Assembly: GCF_024756275.1 (NCBI RefSeq)
Contig: NZ_JANUGQ010000005.1
Coordinates: 186,001-250,000, forward strand
Source of the DNA: Streptomyces pyxinae
GTDB taxonomy: Bacteria; Actinomycetota; Actinomycetes; Streptomycetales; Streptomycetaceae
Direction of reading: 5' to 3'
DNA length: 64,000 bases
The translations under genes and the position numbers were made by a program. This document shows positions 25,561 through 32,850 of the stretch, one piece after another. The notes under the pieces are model-generated. The model was not told where the DNA came from and did no database searches. It saw nothing but the letters and a program-made list of their open reading frames with translations. Numbering within the stretch: position 1 is the first letter of the stretch; every line of letters begins with the position of its first letter.

Positions 25561-26247
25561 TCAGCCGCGGCCGGCCAGCTCCTGGAGGCGCTGGGCGAGC
25601 CGGCGGTCGGGAGGGCCGACGATGCCGCCGTGGTCGTCCTCGGTCATCCGCGCGAACTCCGCCTCCAGGCCGCCGGTGGGCACCGGGGTACGCGTCCGGG
25701 TGCGCGCCCGGTAGGCGGTGAAGTTCTCCAGCACCGCGATGAAGCCCTCCGGCAGGGTGTCGTCCTGGTCCTCCTCCAGGAGGCCGGCCACCTGGTCGCG
25801 CCACAGCGCCGCCTCGCTGGTCTCGCCGCAGCTGAGGTGGTGCAGGTGCAGGCAGTAGGCGGCGCCCAGATGTCCGGCACCGGCGGCCAGCTGCCACCAG
25901 AATCTGGCGCTGTCGGGGTGGTGCGCCAGATACAGGGAGCAGGCGAAGACATGGAAGCCGTCGATGTCGAGCGGGTCGGTCCAGCCGGTGAACCGGGCGG
26001 GGGACTCACCGGGAACCTGGAGGGTCTCGGTCAGGTCCATCACATGCGCGGCCGCACCCGCCTGGCTCAGCCCCCAGCCGGCCATCACCTCCAGCTTGCG
26101 GCGGGCCGGGGCGGTGCGGCACTCGCCGCCCGCCGGCCGGACGTACCCGGCGTCCACGGCCAGCCGTCGCAGGCCGGCCGCCACGTCGAAGGGGCGCCGG
26201 GGCTCGCGCACGGCCGCCTCGGCCAGCAGTTTCTCCCAGATGCTCAC
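25561..26247 (-). CDS. Unknown helical protein coupled to a sigma-factor-like gene
   Basis: 228 residues from a GTG in a GTGA overlap with the upstream sigma-like gene, so the two are co-translated. Not recognised. It is soluble, helix-rich, with no signal peptide or membrane segment. The middle (about 100-165) is rich in Trp, His and Ala, with alternating short helices reminiscent of Sel1/TPR-like repeats around AAYCLHLHHL. Streptomyces often pair ECF-like factors with a partner protein that senses or modulates; a helical adaptor would fit but there is no direct evidence here. Confidence 0.65.
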   Translation of the reverse strand: MSIWEKLLAEAAVREPRRPFDVAAGLRRLAVDAGYVRPAGGECRTAPARRKLEVMAGWGLSQAGAAAHVMDLTETLQVPGESPARFTGWTDPLDIDGFHVFACSLYLAHHPDSARFWWQLAAGAGHLGAAYCLHLHHLSCGETSEAALWRDQVAGLLEEDQDDTLPEGFIAVLENFTAYRARTRTRTPVPTGGLEAEFARMTEDDHGGIVGPPDRRLAQRLQELAGRG

Positions 26248-26783
26248 TGGTCCGTCCCCTTCTCCTTCTTCGCCTTCCTGAGCAGCATGGCCCGGCGGAG
26301 CCTGGGCTCCAGCCGCTCGCGCGCCCTGCGGCAGTGGTAGTCCACGGTGCTGGCCGTGACCCCCAGGTACCAACCGATGCGCTGGGCGTCGTAGTTGCCG
26401 ATGTACCGCAGGACCAGGACGTCGAACTGGCGGGGCGCCAGGCGCCCCAGGGCCTGGTAGAGCCCGAGGCCGTCGTCCATGGCGGCCATCTGCTCGCGCA
26501 GGCCCACCAGGGCCTGGGCGATCACCGTGCGGCGTACGATCATCCACACCTGCTGTTCCAGATCGCTCTCCGCCAGCAGGGTCGGCCAGTGCCGCAGGAT
26601 CTCCAGGAACGCCCGGTGCACGGCTTCCTCCGCGGCGTCGTTCGTGCCGAGGACGGCCAGGGCGAACTCGTGGAACGCCTCCTGGTGGGTGATGTAGTAC
26701 GCCTCGAAATCCAGCGGGAGCGGCAGTGGTGCCTCGGTCACGGGACTGCGACCGTCCTCCCCGCCGACGACTTCTTCGAACAT
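26244..26783 (-). CDS. ECF-type sigma factor-like protein
   Basis: 179 residues. Region 2-like: DFEAYYITHQEAFHEFAL and AAEEAVHRAFLEILRHW (the DA-EAVQ-FL pattern of sigma region 2). Region 4-like: LAPRQFDVLVLRYIGNYDAQRIGWYLGVTASTVDYHCRRARERL, an HTH that should read the -35 element. The residue pattern of region 2.4 is weak, so it could instead be a DNA-binding relative. The basic C-terminus follows region 4. It overlaps its partner gene by 4 bp. Its promoter must lie in the 359-bp gap upstream. Confidence 0.8.
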   Translation of the reverse strand: MFEEVVGGEDGRSPVTEAPLPLPLDFEAYYITHQEAFHEFALAVLGTNDAAEEAVHRAFLEILRHWPTLLAESDLEQQVWMIVRRTVIAQALVGLREQMAAMDDGLGLYQALGRLAPRQFDVLVLRYIGNYDAQRIGWYLGVTASTVDYHCRRARERLEPRLRRAMLLRKAKKEKGTDQ

Positions 26784-27142
26784 CGGACCTCTTCGTTGCG
26801 GGCTCGGTGGCGCCGGGTGCGAGGTGCTCCCGGCGCGCCCTACTCAATCGGCCCAGCCCGCCGAACACGCATGCGCGCACCGGCAGATCTCACGCACAGG
26901 TGTGAAGACGTTGCGAAGGGTGAAAATGAGTGGCCCCTGAAACGCCGCCTGACCGGGGTGTACGGCTGACTCTTCGTGTCATGTCTGCGGCGAAGGGTGA
27001 CGGTGCAGTGACGAACACCACACCGCACGGGGCGGGTTCGGCCTGCCACGATCGAGTGAAGCCCGCGGAAACCGCCCCCGCGCGGCGCCGTGCGGGCGTG
27101 CTGTGCGGGCTGTGCCGTACGAACGCGGGCCGGGAGGGGCGG
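26784..27142. other. Intergenic region upstream of the sigma-like gene
   Basis: 359 bp between two minus-strand genes. The part 26900-27010 has lower GC (stretches such as GGGTGAAAATGAGTGG) and is the likely promoter area. GCGAAGGGTGA occurs twice, near 26912 and 26992, as a direct repeat. No ORF with convincing codon use. Confidence 0.45.
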
Positions 27143-28819
27143 TCAGCGGGGGAGGCGCAGGGGGCGTCTGGCGGTGGCGAGGAGTTCTTCGACGGTGGCC
27201 AGCTTGACCCGGGGGCGGCCGTCGCGGCGGCCTCGGTCGGTCTCGGCGCGGTCGATCGCCGCCATCCCCCGCGCGTCCACCACCTGGCGGTTGCGCCGGC
27301 GCACCAGGCGGTGGAAGTGCTTCGCGGTGCCGGTGGGTGGTGGCAGCGTACCGGCCACCGCGTCGGCGAGCAGGGTGCCGACCGTCTCGGCGGCGCAGGT
27401 GCGATTGGCGCCGATGCCGCCGGACGGGCCGCGCTTGATCCAGCCGACGACATAGGTGCCCGGCATCCCGGCCACCCGGCCGCCCAGGTGCGGTACGGTT
27501 CCGGGCCGTTCGTCGAAGGGCAGGCCGGCGACCGGCTCGCCCCGGTAACCGGCGGCGCGTATCAGCAGGCCGGCCGGGATGTCGCGGACGCCGCCGGCCG
27601 CGTGGTCGCCGTCGCCGGCCACCACCGCCCGCACGGCCCGCTCGCCCAGCACCCGGACCGGGGCCGAGTGGAAGCGGAGGACGATCCGCCGTCCCTCGCC
27701 CGGCGGGCGCGACCAGTCCACCCGCTCCCGGGCGACATCCCGGAGGGCGGCCGCCTTCGAGCCGGGCGCCGCGCCGTCGACGGCGGCCCCGATCCGCTCG
27801 TCGTGGTCGTCCACCACCAGGTCCACACCGGTCAGATGACGCAGGGCCAGCACCTCCGGGCGGGTGTAGGCGGCGTCCTCGGGGCCGCGCCGGCCGAGCA
27901 CCACCACCTCGCGGACGGCACCGGCCCGCAGCCGGGCGAGGGCATGGTCGGCGATGTCGGTGGCGGCCAGCGCGGCCGGGTCCGCGACCAGGACACGGGC
28001 CACGTCGAGGGCGACATTGCCGTTGCCGACCACGACCACCCGCTCGGCCGAGAGGTCCACCGCGTCCGGGGCGACCTCCGGATGGGCGTTGTACCAGGCG
28101 ACCAGCGAGGTCGCGGACACCACACCGGGCAGCTCCTCGCCGGGGACGCCGAGCCGCCGGTCGGAGGAGGCCCCCACCGCGTACACCACGGCGTCGTGGT
28201 GGGCGGCCAGCTCCCCGGCCGTCACGTCCCGCCCGACCTCCAGGCCGAGGTACATCCGCACCCGGGGGTGGTGGAGGAGGCGGGCGAAGGTGTCACCCGC
28301 CTTCTTCGTGGCCGGGTGGTCGGGGGCCACCCCGTACCGCAGCAGCCCGCCGGCCGCCGGCAGCCGGTCGATCAGCGTCACCTCGGCGTTGGTGTGCAGC
28401 AGCAGGTCCTCCACCGTGTACATCCCGGCCGGGCCGGTGCCGACGACCGCCACCCGGATCGGCGCGAAGTCCGCCGGCAGTGTGCGCTCGAACGCCGGAC
28501 CGCCCCAGGTGTGGAAGTTGGGGCCGGTCCGCCCGGCGGCCGGGTCCGGCTCCGGAGTGCCCGCGAAGTAGGCGGCGTTGATTTCCGCGTACTCCAGCAA
28601 CTCCGGTCGCTGAGACGCGAGATCGTCCACCGCGTGGATCGCGTCCACCGGGCAGGCGTCCGCGCAGGCACCGCAGTCGATGCACGCCCGGGGGTCGATG
28701 TACAGCATCTCGGTGGAGCCGAAGGCCCGCTCCTCCGGCGTGGGATGGATGCAGTTGACCGGGCACACCGCCACACAGGCGGCGTCGTTGCAGCAGGTCT
28801 GGGTGATCGCGAAGGTCAT
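27143..28819 (-). CDS. Ferredoxin fused to ferredoxin-NADP reductase (FprB-like)
   Basis: 558 residues. Residues 1-80 are a bacterial ferredoxin with two Fe-S motifs: an N-terminal set (C9, C10, C15, C19 P, C23 region) and CIDCGACADACP. The rest is an adrenodoxin-reductase-type flavoprotein: FAD site VVGTGPAGMYTVED near residue 115 and NADP site VVGNGNVALDVARV near 270, then the C-terminal GWIKRGPSGGIGANR stretch typical of the FprA/FprB family. It would pass electrons from NADPH to its own clusters and on to an oxygenase. The next gene upstream on the same strand encodes a diiron N-oxygenase, the obvious electron acceptor. Confidence 0.92.
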   Translation of the reverse strand: MTFAITQTCCNDAACVAVCPVNCIHPTPEERAFGSTEMLYIDPRACIDCGACADACPVDAIHAVDDLASQRPELLEYAEINAAYFAGTPEPDPAAGRTGPNFHTWGGPAFERTLPADFAPIRVAVVGTGPAGMYTVEDLLLHTNAEVTLIDRLPAAGGLLRYGVAPDHPATKKAGDTFARLLHHPRVRMYLGLEVGRDVTAGELAAHHDAVVYAVGASSDRRLGVPGEELPGVVSATSLVAWYNAHPEVAPDAVDLSAERVVVVGNGNVALDVARVLVADPAALAATDIADHALARLRAGAVREVVVLGRRGPEDAAYTRPEVLALRHLTGVDLVVDDHDERIGAAVDGAAPGSKAAALRDVARERVDWSRPPGEGRRIVLRFHSAPVRVLGERAVRAVVAGDGDHAAGGVRDIPAGLLIRAAGYRGEPVAGLPFDERPGTVPHLGGRVAGMPGTYVVGWIKRGPSGGIGANRTCAAETVGTLLADAVAGTLPPPTGTAKHFHRLVRRRNRQVVDARGMAAIDRAETDRGRRDGRPRVKLATVEELLATARRPLRLPR

Positions 28820-28878
28820 CTACCGGGTCCCGGTTCGGTTCAGTGGCTGGGAAGGGACGGTTCGGGCCGGGGGCCGGC

Positions 28879-29799
28879 TCAGATCAGATGGGCGCGCCGG
28901 TAGAACACGACCGCGGGGCGGGTGAGCAGACCCACCGAGGCCAGGAAGTTCATCAGCCCGGCGCAGCTGGACCGCATCATCGCCTTGTGGTGCTCATTGG
29001 CGCGGGCCTCCGCGAGCGCGCGCTCGCCGTCGAGCCCGGCGTTGGCGTAGACGTTCCGGTTCACCATGCTGCTGACGATGACGTACGAGGCCACCGCGAC
29101 CACGAAGGCGTTGAGCTGGCGGCGTGCCCAGCCGGCACCCGCCAGCCGCTTGCGGGTCTCGTCCCGGGCGAACTTCATGTGCCGGGACTCCTCCACGACA
29201 TGGATGTTGTTGATGGTGCGGACGAAGGGCACCACCCGCTCGTCGCGCATCCAGTCGCGCTGCATGACGTCGAGGACCTCCTCGGCGACCAGGATCGCCG
29301 CGTACGCGGCCTCACCGACCGCCAGGGTCTTGAAGGCGCGGCCCAGTTCGAGCACCACCCGGCGCGGGCGGTACGCGGGGGCGCCGAGCTTCTTCGCGCC
29401 GCGCGCGAACATGATGGAGTGCCGGCACTCCTCGGCTATCTCGGTCAGCGCCCACTGGAAGTCCGGGCCGGTCGGGTCCTTGGCGTAGATGTCGCGGAGC
29501 ACCATCTGCTGGAGGATCATCTCGAACCAGATGCCGGTGCTCGCCACGGACGCGGCTTCGTGCCGGGTCAGCTCCTTGCGCTGCTCCTCCGTCAGCTCCT
29601 GCCAGTACGCCGTGCCGTAGAGGGTGCTCCACTCCGGGCTGGCGCCGTGGAAGTCCTTGTCGAGCGGGGTGTCCCAGTCGACCTCCACGGCCGGGTCGTA
29701 CGAGAGCGTCGCGGACGAGTCCAGCAACCGGCGGGTGATGCCCTGGTCCTGGTCCTCCCGGGCGGCGCGGGTGTCCGGCCGGGTCGTACTGCCTGCCAT
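28879..29799 (-). CDS. AurF-type non-haem diiron oxygenase
   Basis: 306 residues; the ATG at 29799 is preceded by GGAAGGAG 7 nt away, better than longer in-frame starts. All seven metal ligands of the AurF family can be aligned: a Glu in IWFEMI, Glu and His in EECRH, a Glu in VAEEV, then His, Glu and His in HVVEESRH. AurF oxidises arylamines to nitro compounds; relatives oxidise other amines or have no known substrate. The fused ferredoxin/reductase gene lies 59 bp downstream in the same direction and is the likely redox partner. A 23-bp palindrome lies upstream. No aminoaryl biosynthesis genes are close, so the substrate is open. Confidence 0.88.
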   Translation of the reverse strand: MAGSTTRPDTRAAREDQDQGITRRLLDSSATLSYDPAVEVDWDTPLDKDFHGASPEWSTLYGTAYWQELTEEQRKELTRHEAASVASTGIWFEMILQQMVLRDIYAKDPTGPDFQWALTEIAEECRHSIMFARGAKKLGAPAYRPRRVVLELGRAFKTLAVGEAAYAAILVAEEVLDVMQRDWMRDERVVPFVRTINNIHVVEESRHMKFARDETRKRLAGAGWARRQLNAFVVAVASYVIVSSMVNRNVYANAGLDGERALAEARANEHHKAMMRSSCAGLMNFLASVGLLTRPAVVFYRRAHLI

Positions 29800-29873
29800 C
29801 TGCGGCTCCTTCCCTGGTGTGCCGTTCCGCGGGAGCCGCTGCCGTCGAACGGGCCGAGAGCGGACCCCCACCG

Positions 29874-29896
29874 TTATTAGACGCACCGTATAGTAA
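29874..29896. promoter_or_regulatory. AT-rich 23-bp palindrome upstream of the diiron oxygenase gene
   Basis: TTATTAGACG (29874-29883), CAC spacer, CGTATAGTAA (29887-29896): an inverted repeat with 8 of 10 matches, about 75-97 bp upstream of the start. On the minus strand it contains TACTAT/TATACG, a credible -10. A TetR-type dimer bound here would block the promoter. Its AT content stands out sharply in this GC-rich DNA. No TetR gene is adjacent. Confidence 0.55.
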
Positions 29897-29991
29897 GCCG
29901 CCGCCCGCGCCTACCCCTCAGTAGAAAATTTGTCAGCAAGGCGGCTCCAGGGGCCCGTCGGCCGCGCCCCGGCCGGTACGGAGACCAGTGG

Positions 29992-30591
29992 CTACCGGGC
30001 GGCGTCCGCCTGGAGCGGCACGGGCCCGGGGACGTCCCAGCCGACGGGCGCCCGCCAGTCCCGCCACCGCTCCCACCAGCACTCACCGCGCTCCAGGAGC
30101 CCCACGACCCGCTCGGCGGCCTCCCGTACGCCGCGCTCCTCCCCGGGGGTGAAGCCGCCCGCGCGCACCCGCTCCTCGAAGTGGTCGACGTCCTTCCACC
30201 GGTACGGGGCGCCGTCGCCGGGAATGACCAGATCGAGTTCATGGTCCAGGGTGTCGAAGCCGCGGTCCGTACGGCTGAACGGCGCCTGGAAGTTCACGTA
30301 CCACTCCCGCAGGGTGCCGTTCTCCCACCGGCCCCACACCGCGTAGTTCTCGCCCGGCCGCTGCAACTGGAGGACGCCGCCGGACTGCCAGGTGTGCGCG
30401 AACCCGATCCAGGGGTGCGGGCCCCACCGGAAGTCTCCCCCGCCGAAGGTGAGCGGGGTGCCCCGCGCCAGATACACGGCGAGCTCCCGCTCGTCGTCGC
30501 CGGCCACCCGCACCGGATATACCAGCCACTCCCGGCCGTCCAGCATCTCCCGCCGGACGACGACCTGCCCCTGGTGAAAACGCGACTCCAT
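29992..30591 (-). CDS. DUF402 domain protein
   Basis: 199 residues from ATG. The DUF402/FomD-like pattern is clear: VVRREMLDGREWLVYPVRV at the N-terminus, WYVNFQAPFSRTDRGFDTLDHELDLVI in the middle, then WKDVDHFEERV. Conserved Asp/Glu in DTLDHELD and WKDVDHFEE are the metal-coordinating positions in FomD, which hydrolyses nucleotidyl conjugates. Related actinobacterial proteins are otherwise uncharacterised. No signal peptide. It stands between the diiron oxygenase and the acyl-CoA oxidase-like gene without overlap; no operon is evident. Confidence 0.85.
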   Translation of the reverse strand: MESRFHQGQVVVRREMLDGREWLVYPVRVAGDDERELAVYLARGTPLTFGGGDFRWGPHPWIGFAHTWQSGGVLQLQRPGENYAVWGRWENGTLREWYVNFQAPFSRTDRGFDTLDHELDLVIPGDGAPYRWKDVDHFEERVRAGGFTPGEERGVREAAERVVGLLERGECWWERWRDWRAPVGWDVPGPVPLQADAAR

Positions 30592-30733
30592 GGGAGGCCA
30601 GCTTAAGACTGGGCCGTCCCCGGTGGCCGGCCGGGTGCCGAGGGCTGCGACCGCCGCCGGGTCGCCGTCCGGCGGCGGCCCGGCGGGGCCGGGGCCGCCG
30701 TGCGACGGGGGAGTGGCCGCCGGGTGTCCCGGG

Positions 30734-32542
30734 TCAGACCGGTACCACCAGGGCGGGATTCTCGGCGCGCCGGCCGGAACCGCCGGCGGGCACGGTGACG
30801 TCCCCGGGGACCCAGAAGGCCTCGGAGAGTTCGAGCGCGTGCGGTTCGAGGTCCGCGATGACCTCCTCGACGACATCGGTGAGCCCCAGGACCTGGTCGG
30901 CGGTGAGACGGCCCAGCGCCAGCAGGTCGCCGCTGTGGGCGGCCACCCGGCGCAGGGCGAACAGCGCGTGCAGGTCCCGCAGCCGCTGTCGTGCCTCCGG
31001 GGAGGCCACCTGCCCGGCCGCGTCCAGCAGGGCGTCGCCCGCCAGCCGGTGGGCGTGGGCGTCGACGAGCTCCAGGCCCGGCCCGACGGCGGCGTTCCAC
31101 CGCTTCAGGGGCGAGCCGGCCCGGCCGGTGCGCAACCGGTTCCGGGCCCGCTGGTGCCAGATCCGCTCCACATCGGCCAGCAGATCCTGAAGGTGCCGGG
31201 GATCCCGCAGCGAACGGCCGGCCGGCGGTGTCCCGGTGACCTGCCCGGGGGTGAGACCCCCGAGGAGCATCTCGCCGGCCGCCTTGACCCAGATGACAAG
31301 GTTGTCACCCTCGGCCGTGATCGTGCCCTCGTTCGCGGCCAGTTGGCCGGTGATGCCGTGGGCCAGGGCGAGCCCCTGGGCGCCGCACCTCTCCCGGCAC
31401 TCGGTCATGACCGCCCGGGCCCGCCAGGTGATCCACCCCTTGACCACGGCCGTCAGCCGCTCGCAGTCCTCGCGGTCGGCCTCCGTGGCCCCGGCCCACC
31501 GCCGCACGGCGGAACGGTGGACCAGCGTGGCCGCGTAGGTCGTGGCCAGCGCGTCGAGCAGGGGTGCGTGATGGCTGCGGTGAGCCATCAGGGGCACCCG
31601 GGCGCCCTTGGTCATCCCGGAGGTCCGGCGGGTGTGCGCATGCCGCACGGCGATGGACACCGCCTGGCGCATGCCCCCCAGGCTGTACGCGCTCATGCAG
31701 AGCTTGCCCATGGTCACCCGGCCGATGGAACGGAGGAAGCGTTTCCTGCTGTTGCCCAGCGAGCTGGTGAACCGGCCGTCCGGGGCGAGCCGGCCGTGCT
31801 CCCCCTGGAGCAGCGCGGAGTAGGGCAGGGCGACCCGGTGGAACCGGGTGGCGCAGTGGTCCACGGGAGCACCCGAGGTCTGGGGCAGGGGCCGCACCCC
31901 GACGCCCGGCAGATGCCGCCCCGCCCCGTCGCTGAGCGGGGTCAGAAAGAGGAAGACCCCCTTGTCGTCCCCGTCGACCAGCAGCCGGGCGGCGACCAGG
32001 GCGTCCTTGGCGCCGCCCAGCGAACTGGTGTTGGGCATGAACTTGCAGGCGCCGGCGGTGGGGGTGTGCAGGACGAAGCCGCCCGTCGCCCGGTCGAAGG
32101 TGGCGGTCGTCTCCAGCTGCGCGGCGTCGTTTCCGTGCGCCTGCTCGGTGCAGAGAAACGTCCCTGTCCGCTCCATCCGGTAGTAGGGGGACAGGTCACG
32201 TTCCGCGTGGTCGTGGTCAAGCAGGCTGCCGAGAAAGAGGTTGTAGTGGATGCTGGCGATCGTCGCCGCGCCGGGGTCGGCGACCCCCGCCCACTCGTGC
32301 AGGGCCGTCAGGGCCGGGGCGTCGACCGCCAGGGCCCCGGGACTGGCGATGTTCTCATTGAGCAACCGCAGCCGTTGGTAGGAGAGTTCGGCCCGCTCCC
32401 GGTGCGTCAGCCCCTCCCGGAAGGCGAAGGGAGCGGTGCTGAAGAGGCTTCGCCACGGCCGGTGGACGCGCTCGGCCTGAGCGCCGAAGAGAACGCCGGT
32501 GAGCGCGGCCAGTTGATCGGTTCCGGGGAGGGCTGAGTCCAT
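30734..32542 (-). CDS. Acyl-CoA dehydrogenase/oxidase family protein
   Basis: 602 residues. Length and layout match acyl-CoA oxidases: an N-terminal helical domain, a beta domain with FLCTEQAHGNDAAQLETTA and KFMPNTSSLGGAKDALVAARL (the flavin/substrate loop), then helices with SYSLGGMRQAVSIAVRHAHTRR and a long C-terminal helical domain. The segment QGLALAHGITGQLAANEGTITAEGDN is typical of acyl-CoA oxidase catalytic-base regions. It should oxidise an acyl-CoA with FAD, using oxygen or an electron carrier. The start is tentative because no strong ribosome site precedes the ATG at 32542. Lone gene. Confidence 0.85.
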   Translation of the reverse strand: MDSALPGTDQLAALTGVLFGAQAERVHRPWRSLFSTAPFAFREGLTHRERAELSYQRLRLLNENIASPGALAVDAPALTALHEWAGVADPGAATIASIHYNLFLGSLLDHDHAERDLSPYYRMERTGTFLCTEQAHGNDAAQLETTATFDRATGGFVLHTPTAGACKFMPNTSSLGGAKDALVAARLLVDGDDKGVFLFLTPLSDGAGRHLPGVGVRPLPQTSGAPVDHCATRFHRVALPYSALLQGEHGRLAPDGRFTSSLGNSRKRFLRSIGRVTMGKLCMSAYSLGGMRQAVSIAVRHAHTRRTSGMTKGARVPLMAHRSHHAPLLDALATTYAATLVHRSAVRRWAGATEADREDCERLTAVVKGWITWRARAVMTECRERCGAQGLALAHGITGQLAANEGTITAEGDNLVIWVKAAGEMLLGGLTPGQVTGTPPAGRSLRDPRHLQDLLADVERIWHQRARNRLRTGRAGSPLKRWNAAVGPGLELVDAHAHRLAGDALLDAAGQVASPEARQRLRDLHALFALRRVAAHSGDLLALGRLTADQVLGLTDVVEEVIADLEPHALELSEAFWVPGDVTVPAGGSGRRAENPALVVPV

Positions 32543-32850
32543 CACGCAGGCAAAATAGCCCAGGCGCACATGCGCCACAGCATGACGATCGACACGATTG
32601 CGGAGCCGGGGACGGCGGTAGATACCCAGGTCGCGAGCGGTTGAAGCCTTGACTTGGGGCGGTACCCGGCCCGCCGGCCGCCCGGCCGTCCACTTCCGCC
32701 GTTCGCACCGGCCGTCCGCACCGGCCGTCCGCACCGGACTCCGGACCCCGGACCCCGGACCGAGGCTGCCACACCTTCGTTTTCCGGGCACCCGGAACGG
32801 CGGCCGGGCGCGGGGCGAATCTCTGTGCCCGTGCGGACGGCGCGCCCGGG
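32543..32850. other. Intergenic region with short GC-rich tandem repeats
   Basis: 308 bp upstream of the acyl-CoA oxidase-like gene. Between 32704 and 32762 it contains CGCACCGGCCGTC in near-tandem copies followed by three copies of a CGGACCC-type heptamer. Near 32560-32600 the GC content drops, a plausible promoter zone for the minus-strand gene. No ORF supported. Confidence 0.45.

Noticed and set aside
27562..28571. Several plus-strand frames inside the ferredoxin reductase gene
   Set aside because: All are Arg/Ser/Pro-biased shadows; the minus-strand frame has intact Fe-S, FAD and NADP motifs.
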